Part shown: piece by piece, positions 9,397-22,336 of the stretch | How the letters are laid out: every line of letters begins with the position of its first letter | Numbering within the stretch: position 1 is the stretch's first letter | Assembly: GCA_023078685.1 (NCBI GenBank) | Contig: JALGAS010000006.1 | Span: 3,286,001 to 3,350,000, forward strand | Direction: 5' to 3' | From: Neopestalotiopsis rosae | Taxonomy: Eukaryota; Ascomycota; Sordariomycetes; Amphisphaeriales; Sporocadaceae | DNA length: 64,000 nt | Notes under the pieces: generated by a model | The model's database searches: none | Told to the model about the DNA's origin: nothing | The model's input: the letters and a program-made list of their open reading frames with translations, nothing else | Translations under genes and position numbers: made by a program

Positions 9397-12025
9397 ATAT
9401 CGGTTTATTTATCGCCCCTCTGCGGAATGCTTGATATGGATGCCTACAAGCGAGTTGATTTTCACCAGGTTTTGGAGCAGGAGTCTTGTGCGACTAGATT
9501 GAATGGAGAATTTTAACACCTTTTCCCATATACCAACAAGGAAAGGCGTCGCCTACGAATGCAACAAGGCTAGCTAGGCTGCCCGTTGAGCTGCCTGCTG
9601 CAAGATATATCGCATGCCTCTTGGCCAGTGCGAACCAACCAATGGACGGTTGTGTTACATTGCCCAATTGAACGGTATCCTCTTTTTAAAAGCACAGACA
9701 TGGACATGAAGGACAGTGCGAATTGGAAACGTAGCTTTGTACCTATGGGGGCGACCGGCAGTACGACGTAGTCATCTAGATGTCAGCCCGAGCAATTGGA
9801 ACAAACCTAATGCTCTGGCCAAGGAACAAATCTCGACAGACTCGTATTCTTATTGCGAAGTTCAGGATAAATTCTAGATTTTGTTTTGTTTTTAGAAATG
9901 GAGAAACCGTCGGTAGTGCCCTTTCACGAACACGTCTGAAATTGATATCAAATGTCAATTGTACGCAAGTTTGTCGGACGAAGGGGATTTACGTTAGATA
10001 CTGTGAAGCAAATAAGTACAATTAAACCTCTAGGGACTTGGAGTCGTCCGGCTCTCGATTCGATGCGACAAAGCGACTTTCTGTACTATTCTTCAAATCT
10101 TTTGAACGAGTCCTTCGGCAGCGCTCTCAAAACTGACACTTTGACGAGAGATGGTTTCCAGAGGTTTCGGATACATCAACGGCAGTTGTTGAACTACTGA
10201 CCTCAGCTCCCTGAGACCAGTATCATGAGGCGAGAAACAATAGTTTCGATATTAAAAACAATAAACGTAAAGATGGCGCAGCCGAGTCATTTGCGGAAGT
10301 GCTGTAAGCGAGAACCGTTTGCGACTCTGCGAGTCAGCCGATAAACCTGGTTCCTCAGAGTCCTGGAATAAAATACGTTCTATTATTGAATAAGATCAAT
10401 TATCTCGTTGATAGTTCTTATTCCTCTCTCGTTACGATAGTCTATCATCCCCGGCACACGGGGCAATGGCGGCATCTAGAAAATACACTCTATGCCGTTG
10501 AGACTTTTCCGCCCCAGAAAGCTATTCCAGGAGTCATAACGGTATCACTGCGGCGCCCTCTGTAAATCATCCGCGTGCTCCATATTGACTTGGCTAACTA
10601 CCCGGTCAAGATTGATCTGCCAAGCATGGTTCGGTGGTCGCCCCCCTCCCTTCAACCGGGGTGAAACCCACGTTGACAACATGTTTGGGTATTGGGTGGG
10701 GTGTTGGGCTCGAGGAGATCAGTGGCAGGCATCTTTGGCAGGTCCAGTTTAGGTATGACTACTTCGACACTCTTCTTCTTGACCTCTCCGCAATTGGGGG
10801 AGTGTACTTCGTGGGCTTCGTGGGTAAGCTCATGTAGCCCGCTGTCCTCTCCTCTCTGACTGCCGCCGCCCCCGATACGACAGCACATGTACTTGTTTCT
10901 ACTATATATGTCTATCTTCAAGTACTGGCAGGTACCTGCGGCTTCAAGCGGTTCTTTTGAAGATTCCATTTTGTTGCGGGGGCATGCTTCATTCGCTTGT
11001 CGCCAGCATTTCGACAAATGAGGCGCTGGGCGCATACACAAGGAGTGCTGTTATGGTTCATCCGGGAGGGTACGGGCCGCCAATCGGGGAGCCGACAGTG
11101 CTGTCGCAGTACCAAACCTGCCATTGCGCCTGCCATCTTGAGTACCACCGCTCGCGATGAGTGTGATATAGGCCCCCCTTTCCGTGAAGCTGCAGCATGT
11201 AGGACACGGAGGCACAGCCAGTCACTTTGGACTTGGCACGGTCTTCCTTTACAAATCAACAATGCTTTGTTTTTCCATGGCCACTCTGTCGTATAAGACA
11301 TTAGGAAGCGATTTGCCTACGAATCACATTGCGACTGTCAGCGGAGAACGTATAGCCACAATCTTCTCATGTTCCATGGCATGGAATTTATTCATAGCCA
11401 TCGGCGAGGCTTTTATGCTTAAACATTTCCCTGTGCAAATCTTTATTAAGAAAACCCAGTCTATAGTTGAGCAGACCAAATATAGCTGGAGCACAGTCTA
11501 TTCAATATGTGGATTGCCCCATCTCGAGTGCGGCCGGGATACCTCGCAAGAGCTATCAAGCGACCAGGCTACACTTTCGGCCAACACCATCAAGCTTTCC
11601 ATAGTTACAGAGTTTCCCCGCGGAAATTCCTACTCTTATTATGACGGGTATAAGCCTACTCAAATGTCATTGACATGACCCATTCCATTCCGTGCAGGCC
11701 GTATGATTAGGGTATATTTTCCGACCAGATATGTGGGATGGTGAACCCCTCCTCTCTAAGAACCCTCAACCCATTCCTTTTAGATGCTGCCCACTGCTGT
11801 CTGGGGACATGTTATGTATCCGATGAACCCAATCCTTCAACCGCTAACTCCCGTGTGGGAAACCAAATGACAAAGAAAAGCGCTGATGGTCTAGTGCAAA
11901 AAGAAAAAAAAAAGTAAACAAAAGGATGATGATTATAAACAAATGAGATGATAAAAAAGTAATGTGATGACCGTATTCCCTTAGGGGCGGTTGATTTTCT
12001 AGTGCTCAGATTGATTAACGCTTCC

Positions 12026-13391
12026 TTACTGATTGAATTTGAATCTTGATGGGTCGAATTGGAGATCGGCTGGGATGTTCTGTCCAAATTGCGGCAGGCT
12101 CGGGAGACTCGCAGGTGTCATTTGCGAAGCGACCATTTCCGGGCTATCAAACCTGGGACCACCATACAAGTATTCAAGAGCAGAGCTTTGACTTGGCACA
12201 ATGCCTTGACCTGCCATGCTTTGACCTGTTGCACTCTGGCCTGCCATAGTATGGTATGGATAGTTTGATGCGAATAATGTCTCGGCTTGTGCCATCGAGG
12301 TTGGCGCATAGTTGAAGGGTGCTGTAGACTGGCTCGTCAGCATGGGCTGGCCCATTCCCATGGTGTTACTCGTGGTCTGGCTTTGTCCTAATGATGGCTC
12401 ACGGTGATACTGGTTCGGGACTGGATGTTGTCTGCTGCGGCTGCCAGACATCATTGTCGTTGACGCATCTCCTGAAATGCGCTGTCGTTTACCTCCAGTA
12501 CTGCCTCTTGAATCCTGTGACTCTGCAAAAGCATGATTGTGGTTTTTCGTTCTCCGTGCAGCCGACTCCCGGTGTAACCGTAACTTTATTCCTTGGTCCG
12601 CCAGAGTTCTTGTCAATGATGTTGACTCTGCCAGCCCAGGGTAGGCTCGGCCTTCAAGCACATTGAACGTGTCTGACCTGGTTTGTGCCACGGCTACCCA
12701 CTCCTCTTTGGTCCCATCGGGCGAAGTTTCCATAATATAGGCAGTAAAGTGTAGTCGATATCTACCCTTGCTCCTCACAGATAAGTTTGGAAAAACAAGG
12801 ACTCCGACTTCCCTCTTGTCGTCGTCATCGCCAATTTTCGCCTTATGTACAGAGGAGGCTATGTTGCCGATGAGCGACGACGAAGCCGATGACGTATTTT
12901 GCCGGTTCGTTCGGCCTGCTGTATTGTCCTCCTCGGCATCCTCTAGTCGCGCTATGCACATAGTCCAAGGAAAGTCTGGCGCTTCCAGAAAATCAGTTAC
13001 TTTGTCTCAAACCCAGGAGTCTATAGGTACTTACTGAGAAGACCACGGTATCGGGCATTCGGAGTAGGGTCGGCAACAAGTTGTAGCTGTACAATCGGCG
13101 GGGGGTCCAGTGGCTTGCGGTCTATAATATCTTGTCAGTGGCCTGAAAATCGACAATTGGCACGGGTTGGTAAGAACCGAGTTCCACTTACCCTTGTCTT
13201 TGGCGGTTGCGGCTTTGCCCTCTCTAGGGTGCTGCAAGACATTCAGTTGAAAAGGACTAGACATGTCGAAAAGAATTAGCAGTTGCACCGATGCGTCTGC
13301 AGATGGTAACATACGGGTCGCGATGATGAGTTGGACTGGGAACGGGTGCTCCGGGCCATCCCAAGGGTGCAGGCTCATCATAGTATGCCAT
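12026..13391 (-). CDS. Velvet-domain transcriptional regulator (VelC/VosA-like)
   Basis: Four exons on the minus strand: 13391..13315, 13256..13192, 13121..13035 and 12981..12026, giving 394 residues. All introns are GT-AG (GTATGT, GTAAGT, GTAAGT donors) and phases are consistent. The velvet domain starts near residue 27 (PFQLNVLQHPREGKA) and runs through DRKPLDPPPIVQLQL, MCIARLEDA, VLVFPNLSVRSKGRYRLHF and PGLAESTSLTRTLADQGIKLRL, all hallmark blocks. Velvet proteins bind DNA through an NF-kB-like fold and form heterodimers controlling sporulation and secondary metabolism in the nucleus. The LTRTLADQGIKLRL ending is closest in my memory to VelC, with VosA second; VeA and VelB fit less well. 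The C-terminal half is Ser/Gln/Met-rich and disordered (repeated GQSxxGQ-like steps near 12190-12260), as in activation tails. A very long gene-free region lies upstream. Confidence 0.88.
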
Positions 13392-15994
13392 GATGCAAGC
13401 AATGTTTTGCAGTAGCCTGCCCTCCAAAGTTGTTCTTGATACAAGGTCGACTGTCGTCTAGCGCTAGTATTTTGCCTTTCCGTGTTGCAATCGGAGGGAA
13501 TGTCCTGGATGAAATGGAATTCTTGTGATCCGCTATTCTCTGCGAGAAATTCCTCCCTTCCGTGCCTGTCTTGAATGGACCACCTTCGACATGGACCTCT
13601 TCTTCGTCAAGATCACTGTTGCGTCTTATCACGCGAGGGAAGGGGAAAGTGTATAGTCCCAAAGCGTGTGGACGTCGATCTTAGCTCGTATTCCCTATTC
13701 CTCGGTGGCTCGCGGCGTATACGCCGTCGATGGCGGCTGAGGAGCGAAAATAGATTCGCAAAAGAAAGTCTAGATTATAGTATACGATATGCGACGTTGG
13801 AAATGACCTTCAATCGAGTTTTCCGGGATGTTTGTCGTTGCGAGAATCCTTCACGACTGGCGCTGCTCGCCTCGAGAGAACTGGGAGTTCCCGCAGCTTG
13901 ATGGTATCGCTTGGACAGGTGAAAGACCTGATATAATCAGTGTATCTTGCGTACAATTGTACCCAATTCCCTCTGCTCGAAATGATGTATATCAAGCGCC
14001 TTCGAGTTCTGGACAAGGCTGGTAGGCAGCTTTCGAATCGCCTGGCTGAAGAGTTCCTCTGCCGTCCCGGACTTTAGGCCACGATATATCTTGCGCCTGG
14101 AAACTCTTGTTTTCTTCCGCTCTGTGTTGCGGTCTTAGGAGAACCGGAAGTGTCTTTTAATCTGCAGAATACCAGGAACCGTAGCAATAGCCTCGTTAGG
14201 TATGATTGACAGTGCAGCGAATGAAAAATAGTTGGTTGTCGGTTTTATTCAAAATACTAGCATTCGACTGGCGCCGGGTGGTCGCAAACTTAAGCAAGAT
14301 AAAGAATGGAGCGTTGGGCGGCAAATTTATTTAAAAGGTATTATCAAGCAAATGAAAATGATGGAGGCGACAATTGGTGAGGTAGGTAGACAGTAAAAAT
14401 AATATTGGATGATGTAGGTGTAGTTGGTACTGAATGAGGGGGGTTCATATAAAGATGGGCCTGTCGGTAGCTCAGTACTTGCATTGCCAGGGGTGTTGCA
14501 GCGCTAATAAGGACACTGGCCATGCTCAGTTCATGTGCCGGAGACGACTACGACTCGAGCAACCCCGACAAAAGTATCAGGGCTCGAAGGAAAGGCACGG
14601 TCGAGTACTTCGTACACACTGTATGTACATGAGCAAATGGGGCTCAGGTCTGCACCAGATAGATCGAGCTCAACGGACAAGACCAGGGTTCCAACGTTCT
14701 GTGGAGAGGAAGGGATTGTGACAGGAGCCGTTATTCTTTGGTTCCGGTAAGAGTGACTCGCAGTACTTCATTCGCCATAAGCTTAGGGCAGGAACATGAT
14801 TGATTGCTCCTTGCCCCCAGGCTTATTGGGTGTAAGTGGTTCCCCTCTGGCTATTCCCCAGAAAATGACAAGGTAGCATGGTGATCCTAAATCGACATCG
14901 TCCAAGGAGTGCCTACTGAGCGCACTTGCGCTTCGCAGCTGGTATTATTACAAACCTGTAGAGAAAATTCCAAGGAATTGTGTAAGAATTCCAAATTGAA
15001 CCCGCAATTTAGTTATAGAAATATTCCTCATCGTCCGGCAGTGCTTTTTTGTGCTGAAGGCGATTACCTATTCGTATGGAATAATATTCGTAATAGCGTT
15101 CGTCCTTTCATTCTCCAGCACGAAGCCGTCTCGGAACTTCTACTTGTCAGTGAAATGCCAAATTCGGATGTGGATCTTCTGGGTTCAGTAATTATGTGCT
15201 GCCATTGAAATCAACCTACGTTGCTCGTAGCTACAGGAGCTACTGGGTAGGTACTTACAATACCCAGGGCTCTCCCTGAACCCTGATATCGTCTGATGGC
15301 AAAGGATGCTTGGTGAGCCGTAAAGGCGCGGGTGCTGTTCGACAGGGCTGAGGGGCCGTTGTCACATCACCGAGCTATGTACTTGCATAGCCGGTTTGAC
15401 CCCTTGAGGCTAGGAGAGAGGATATTCTACCGGGTTTCCAGTCGGCAGATCAATGTGTCACAGTCCGGCTTCCAAAGCATGGGACAATGCCGTGCTCTTG
15501 CTGTAACGATTAGCGCCAGGAAGCTCTTCGGGTAGTGGCGATCAGGGAAGTCAGATGACATGCTGGGATAAGAGGTAATGAATTTAATGTTAGAATATAT
15601 TAACCATACTTGGTCATTGCCCGTGTATAATGTATAGCACAACATCACCGTACCGAGATGAAGAAGTAATCAGTCTGGTGTGCACTTACAACCCGTAAAT
15701 GCATTGAGCAATGCAGTGGACCGGGAATAGGAACAACTAACGACCGAAAACTCTTGATAGAACAGGCGGAAGACGACTCTTGCCATGGCCTTTGGGTCGA
15801 TTTGGCGATGGACAAAAAAGAAGCTGGCCATCAATCGATAGCCTTCCGGCCGAGTGAGTTAACCTAGGTAGGTACCTTGCATGCCGGTTAGTAGCCATTG
15901 CTTGGTATGGAGACTGGGGTAAATACACTACATACGTACTATGTAGTCCTTCCCTACCTACCTAAGCTATCTACCTACCCTACCCACCTCACTA

Positions 15995-16013
15995 CATGCA
16001 TGCATGCATGCAT
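15995..16013. repeat. ATGC microsatellite
   Basis: CATGCATGCATGCATGCAT, a self-complementary four-base repeat next to runs of CTACCTACC (about 15950-15985). Confidence 0.95.
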
Positions 16014-17500
16014 TTGATTCACTGCACAGTGGTGGAAAGAGATCACGGTTACTACTTGATCGCCCAGTTAGGTCGTGGGTGTTAGCAAAGAGTTGCCTGC
16101 CCCCCTCGCTCGATGGTCTGCTAGGCGGGGGTCCCACTGGTTGACTGGGTCCAACCAACCCAAGGTCGTACAAGGCAGAGTGAAAAAGGTACATCAAATA
16201 CGTGACCGGGAAGCTTGCATGTCGCAGCGTGTACTCGGTGTCGATCGAGGCATGCAAGTAGCCCAGCCGGGATGCTTTGGAACCAAGAGTGAAGGCATTC
16301 AGGGGTGCCCTGTTCAAATGCGTCTGCCCATCAATCTATCTTGTCCGTCGGCCTTTCTGCGCTGACGCCTGGCTTGTCTTGGTAAATCAAGCAGACAGTG
16401 GGCAGACAGACCTGGTCGAGTCCTGCAAATGCGGAGTGGCGGAATGGGTGACAATGCTAGCATTAATGATTGTCGTGAGACTGCATATACTCCTACATAC
16501 ACATGCTTGTGATGACTGCCCATGATGAGTAATCGCTCGCATTGATGTCAAGATGTCACCTGTCTCTCTGTCTGTTGGTCTTCAAAAGACTTGACGTGTC
16601 GCGCGGCTCGATGAAATGGATCCACACTTGCAGCAGCTTTCAAGAGACTGTATGGCAAAGGAGAAGGGGGCCGGGGGTAAAAGGTCAGAGGTCTGATATG
16701 AGGGAGAACCAAGGCAAATTCACTTACTAAATCCTTTGTCAACAAAAGGGTTTTCCAACCAGAATTCATGACCAACCAGCCAAATGAGTTCTAGCTGCGG
16801 CAGCGTTGAACGAACGGGACCTCTGTAGGGTACTTACCTCTAGCTGAGAACACTGTGGATAAGCTGGTAGGTCCCTACTACATCAGTGCAACCGTACATG
16901 ACCTCAAGGCTCAAGCGCTATTCGACCAGTGGATCAGTCAAGGACTTGGGCGTGTACTATGTATCTCCCTGCCGTTTCTAGCGTCATAATACATGAATCT
17001 CTAAGGTTTCGTAGAAGGGCAGGGGCTCTAGAGCACAGGGAAAGAACAAACGGTGCAGTGTGCAAGGGCAAAAAACACAAAAAAAGAATCACAATGTAAA
17101 ATCAAATGGAGTTCAGCTCAGAGAGTCCCACTCATGCCCATTTTCCCATCTTTAGCTTGTGATGGAAATAGTTCTATTTTCCGCCAGCCCTCACTGCCTT
17201 TGCGCCAATTCAACTTTGCCAAGAAGACAATCAAGGACAAAAGACGACGGCAGGGACCTTCAGTACTCCGCAATTGAGGCTCATCCACGCCAATCTGCCA
17301 ATCTTCTCGAATTCAAGACAGTCTTTCCGCTCGCTGTCCACAGGCCGACCCGGACATGTCTGGAGCGCCGATGACACCCAGCAATTAGCTGGTCGCTGTA
17401 AGTGGTACCCGAGATGACAGATCTCCGCCCGAAACCCGAAGTTCGAACATTCATCACCCTGGCTGACAGTCACAGTGTCAGGCGCAAAGGTGCAAGTCCG

Positions 17501-17524
17501 CCCGCCTGCCCGCCTGCCCGCCTG
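17501..17524. repeat. Tandem CCCGCCTG x3
   Basis: Three perfect copies of the 8-base unit CCCGCCTG in succession. Confidence 0.95.
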
Positions 17525-18248
17525 TTCGCGCACTCGATGTGTCGCTCACCCATTCACTCACCAGCCGCCTACCTGGTCGCTTGCGTCCCGTCCGCGGACC
17601 ACTGTAACGGTGAAGGAAGGATAGATGCCATAGTAGATTACAGCGTTCTCTCATAATCTCGGCCGGCATCCTTGGGGGCTTGTTGCTTGGTGACCATTCT
17701 TTGCGAGTGCCGGGGTGGCGGTTGTCAGCAGCCTCCAATTCCCGTGCCAGCCAGGCTGGCTGGCTGACTGTCTGGCAGGCAATAGAGGTAAGTTAAAGAA
17801 AGAAGAAGAAGTACCTTGCGCAAGTCGCACACAGTCATACCATAGTACACATCAATCACTGACCCTCCACCGCCAACCCTGGCTGCCCTCTGTCGTTTTC
17901 GAAGCTCCCCTGGTGCACATCTTTTGTTAGCCGTCAGTAGCCCCGCCAAGATATCATAGTAGTATATGACGGTGGCTGACTGTTTTGCCCGTTGCACAGC
18001 AGAATCGCATAGCACAGCCAATACCATCCTGACATCGGCAGACCCATCCGAGCATGCACGCAGTTTTTAGAGCCCATCATAGGCTCCGGTCAGCCTACCC
18101 CTTGCCAAAGATGTGCACCAGGGGATCTTCAAAAGGGCAGCCAAGTCTCCTGGTCAGGGTTTGATCCGTGCTGCTTGGTAGCAGCCCCTGTCCATTGCAG
18201 TGACCCTCGACGCTTCAGGCCCTGAGGCGGCATTGAGGACCCAGCAAG

Positions 18249-18274
18249 CGACGACAACGACGACGACGACGACA
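18249..18274. repeat. GAC/ACG trinucleotide run
   Basis: CGACGACAACGACGACGACG and continuation, with one interruption, in non-coding sequence. Confidence 0.9.
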
Positions 18275-19080
18275 AGAAGCCTCAAGGCACTTTGACAACA
18301 CGATGCGACACGACACGAACAGGCCCGACCCGACACTGTTGTATCGTTTCATGGGGCTATATCCCGAATAGGGGCCCTGCCAAATTTGACAACTTGACAA
18401 CTTTGACAGCCTCAGGCGTTCCAGGTCCAGCAAATATTCCAGATCAAGGTAAATAGGCGGCTGCTTGGACCGAATGCAGGTTATTACACGGTATATATGC
18501 AACCTACTAATGTTTGCAGTAACATTGAACACCAGACCTGACCTGTTTTGCAAAGGTCCTCGATGGCACTAATCGGATTTGGAGATCCGGTCGCATCTCA
18601 TTGGGTGATATCAAGCATTTCGCACGAAGTTTCCAAGTGCAATAGCTGGGCAATCGTCTACTTTTGGCCCAAAAGTACTCAATTTGCCCTCGCATTCAGC
18701 CATGTTTGCCACCATGCTATGCATGACACCTGCAAGTATGTACCCATCGTTTCTGCCAGTATTCAGTTGCATATTCGCTTATACATAAGAGTAACAGCAT
18801 CGCCAGGATCATCTCACCGTTCACTGCCTGGTCAACGGACCGCTGAGCAGGAGACTTATAGTATCATCACAAGCGGATATGTCAGCATCTGCTTCAATAC
18901 CGACTCCGTAGAGGATCTGACCACTGGGAGTTTTCGGCCCAAGTCGTCCGCATGTGATCGCACCCCCACTGATGCGGGCCCGTTTAGCTTGTACGCTGGT
19001 AACTAACCTAATGTAGGTACTATTTGCCTGCATGTGTGCACCCGATGCGTGTGAATATGAGCGGGTCAAATTGTATACTC

Positions 19081-19150
19081 ACTTGCCCTACAAGACCGCA
19101 TTACTGGCAGCTACTTGCCCTACAAGACCGCATAACTGGCAGCTACTTGC
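19081..19150. repeat. 32-bp tandem repeat, two full copies plus a start
   Basis: The unit begins ACTTGCCCTACAAGACCGCA and ends CTGGCAGCT. Copy one is 19081-19112 and copy two 19113-19144, with a single T/A difference, followed by ACTTGC as the start of a third copy. Confidence 0.95.
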
Positions 19151-22100
19151 AAAGACGTGTGGACAGTATGAGTCGACAAAGACCAGACAAATTTGAGATT
19201 TGTCCGTACCTAAAAATCCGGATAGTATGCAAGCACGCCTGTCATGCTGATTCCATACTGTACCATTTTACTACCCCAAATCACTCAATGAAAGGCCTGC
19301 ATTCAGTGGTGCTACCTGAACCTAATAAGCGAGTCCAGAGTCTAGCAAAGATTTTGCCCTCGACGGCCTTAACAACCTCCAGCCAGGAAAACAATTTGTC
19401 TGAGACAGCTCCTTGGTTATCATCGGGACAAATACATCGCTCTCCCCTATGATTAGCCCTATACAATACAGATTGACCACATGGCATACTCACTGACAAC
19501 GCCTCTTGAGGGAGGCCTTCTGCATTTACCACTGGTCAAAATTTCCCGATACCCGCTCGGTGCACCGCTCTAGGTTGCTAGGATGTATGGAAAACGCACG
19601 ACCCCGTGGGAAATACATAGTATTCATACATGGGTAAGTACAAAGGTTTGGTGGTGCATGTGACATTGATCGCTGTTCATGGCACCTTGGTTTGGGTTAC
19701 ATGCACATACACTCGGATCGCTCCCGCCACAGTGTGCACAGTTGACATGTCACCAGGATCTGGTTCCATCTCAAGTTTTTTGGTCGAGATCTACCTCCAG
19801 ATTGACAGCGAATACCATGGCAGACTCACGATTGTTCAATATGGCTGGACTAAACTCCCAATCTGCACCGGATCTTGGTTCTGTCGATACTCTTCCAACG
19901 GCGATTTGATCATCCCGAGGGCGGCATCTGATACCGGAAGCTGGAAAAGTTTGGGTTTCCGTAATCCTCTGCGCGTTATGATCGGGTCGATCAGACGGCC
20001 GTGGCTAGCAAAAGCGCTGACATGACAGCTTCGGCCGTGCTGATGTCTGGACACATGCATGACCGGGAGCAATAGTCATCGCAACTTCTCAAATCTCCAT
20101 GTCGACATACGAAGTTTTCCCCACGTGACTTAGCGAACTTACATACTTCACAGAGGCCACTGCGGCAGAGCAGACATCATTTGCGCATACCGTTTAGGTC
20201 ACCGAGGCGGCTCCCAGCAAGCGAGGCTTGTCTGAGGGACGTGGTATTCATCTCTTCCTCAATCCGTGACGCTGATGATTTCAATTGGTGATGAGGATGA
20301 TGATGATGACGACGGCGTGACGCTGGTAAACAGGAAATCACCGCTGATGGAGATGACCAACACAGTGTTGCAGATGGACGAGCAAACGAAACAGACAGAA
20401 ACACGGGCTCGGAGATGAGGTGCGATGTTACAGATATCCACAATATATCATGGCCATATTACTACGACCGGCGCTGCAGGGCCATTTCGTCTCTTTCAGC
20501 CTCGGCGACGGCCCCCTGCCCGTACGTCTCATGTCGTCGAAAGAAGAATCGACCGAAGGATGAAGCTTCGGCCGTGGGTCAGGTTGTCAAGTCAAGTCAA
20601 TGATCGACTGTAAGAAGTACCTTAAAAAACGAAAACGACAACGACAACAACGACAAATATGAAAAGATTGACCCTAGGGTGTGGCCCGTCCCCTTCTCAA
20701 GGATTCTTTGCTTCTTCTTTTTTTTCCCTTGCACTGCGGGCACTATGCACGACCTGCCCTGGGCTCAGCGGAAGATTTCAATTTAGTTATGGAACTTGGT
20801 GTGGAGCCTCCCCGTTGGAAGACGCTGGGTTCCCGTGTGATCTGCGAATGCCCCTGTCTGCGTGGGTGTTCATGCCTTTAACCCTTGCCATTCGCTACGG
20901 TTTGGGCAAGACTAGGGGCCCTGCACACCTCGCTTAGAAAATAAAATGGGCTCTGGGGAAGAAGAAGAAGTTAGAACACGCCTTGTGAGATGGGCATCAA
21001 GCTCATGTATCCATTCAGGTTGATCAGTCCATCTAAACTCGATAGTAGTTGGCGCTATATTTGGCAGACCCGCTCGAACATCGGACTATTCTTCAAGGTC
21101 TGAAGACAAACAACGATCTGCCAAAATGGATCAAGGGCCCTCTCCGCTGGCGACCGCAATAGCGATTGCTGTGACATGTTATTACTGGTCCTGGTCCGCC
21201 AACGTCTCGGTCCGCATCCCGTCATACTCTTCTGAGGTGTGAGTTCATCCGATCTCTGCGATACCTGTTATTCTTGGGCGAGGCCTCTTCAGGCCATCCG
21301 GGTGGAATGACGTCTCAGCGGGTGGGCTGAGCTGAGAGAGCTGCGAATCATGCACGGTTTCCCAAGCCCTCGATCTTGCCTAGCTGGTCAATCTCAGACG
21401 ATTTTGCATGAACGACAGAGGCGGCCCGGTAAAGCACACAAGAAAAGTCCTGCCTAACTCCCCAAAAAGTACAAGCCGTGTCATGCACTAGGCGTATACC
21501 GCTTGCATGAATGGAATTCTGGTCCCGGCTTCGTTGCCGAATGCCCCCTCAAATTCTCCGATGGTTCATCTGACAAGTCAATTCAGGGCTTTGCGAGGCT
21601 ACCGATTGGGCAAAATTCTCCTTGCTTCCGTCTTTCCAGGATGGTAAATAACAAGAGAATTAGCCAACGCATGACTCATTCTCGAGAAGTGCCAGTTTGA
21701 TAGACTGGCTGTGATGCAATTTGCCTGCCGGCATGACCGGTCCTCCCGGGACTTTATGCAAAGCTTACCGCGCACCAATGACGACGCATCGAGCCACGGG
21801 TACGATGCTCATGGTGTTGCATCTTTGATAGAACCCATTCAGGGCTATGGGTGTATGAGCAAATGCATGCCAACTGCCACAGGGATTTCGAATTCTTCTT
21901 GTGTTGGTCTATCACACACGCTCTAGAAAGCTTATATCCAGGTCGATATTGGTGTGTGGCTGCTGACAGGTGCCTCTTCAAATCTGGGGGGAGAAAAGAA
22001 AATCAACGTTCATGCCATATAGGAGAGTCAAGTGCCCCCATCAGGAATGCTTCAGATACATCAGGACGCCTGCCAAGTCTGTCACGATTATTCCTGTTGT

Positions 22101-22310
22101 GCTGCAGTCGAGCAAGCGATCTTCTGCTTCAGAGGACTGCATGATCTGCCGGATCGAACATTCTCGAAGGCACGCAATTCACATTCTTGACATCATTGTC
22201 ATAGCTCAGGCAAACTGCTGCTGCTTATGCGTGTTGATTCTGACATGCATGATTGCCCACGGTGCGATAATGCGATCTCTTGTCCTTGCATCGGGTACAT
22301 GAGATTTTGA

Positions 22311-22336
22311 CTTGATTTGATTTGATTTCAAATCAG
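22311..22336. repeat. TTGAT-type pentanucleotide run
   Basis: CTTGATTTGATTTGATTTCA followed by AATCAG. A short, imperfect repeat in non-coding DNA, with the final part weakly palindromic (TGATTTCAAATCA). Confidence 0.85.

Larger units (their letters stand above)
6431..12025. other. Gene-poor region (5.6 kb)
   Basis: No reading frame here shows recognisable motifs, and none combines with splice sites into a convincing protein. The region holds short sequence oddities: a perfect 16-base tandem duplication (7718-7749), an A14 run (9026-9039), a C16 run (9381-9396) and a CGTACGTACGTA patch near 8105. The right end carries the 3' flank of the velvet gene. Confidence 0.45.

Noticed and set aside
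10270..10345. tRNA-like string GATGGCGCAGCCGAGTC
   Set aside because: No acceptor stem or T arm pairs with it.
11184..11678. 164-codon plus-strand open frame
   Set aside because: No motif, mixed composition, no start context, and overlapping frames of similar length on the other strand; likely chance.
14909..15208. 99-codon open frame in the long gene-poor region
   Set aside because: No domain, no splice partners and no codon bias.
18548..19006. 152-codon open frame in the gene-poor region
   Set aside because: Amino-acid composition looks random and no upstream or downstream exon fits.
20270..20660. GATGATGATG and AACGAC trinucleotide patches as a coding repeat
   Set aside because: No continuous conserved frame; simple microsatellites.
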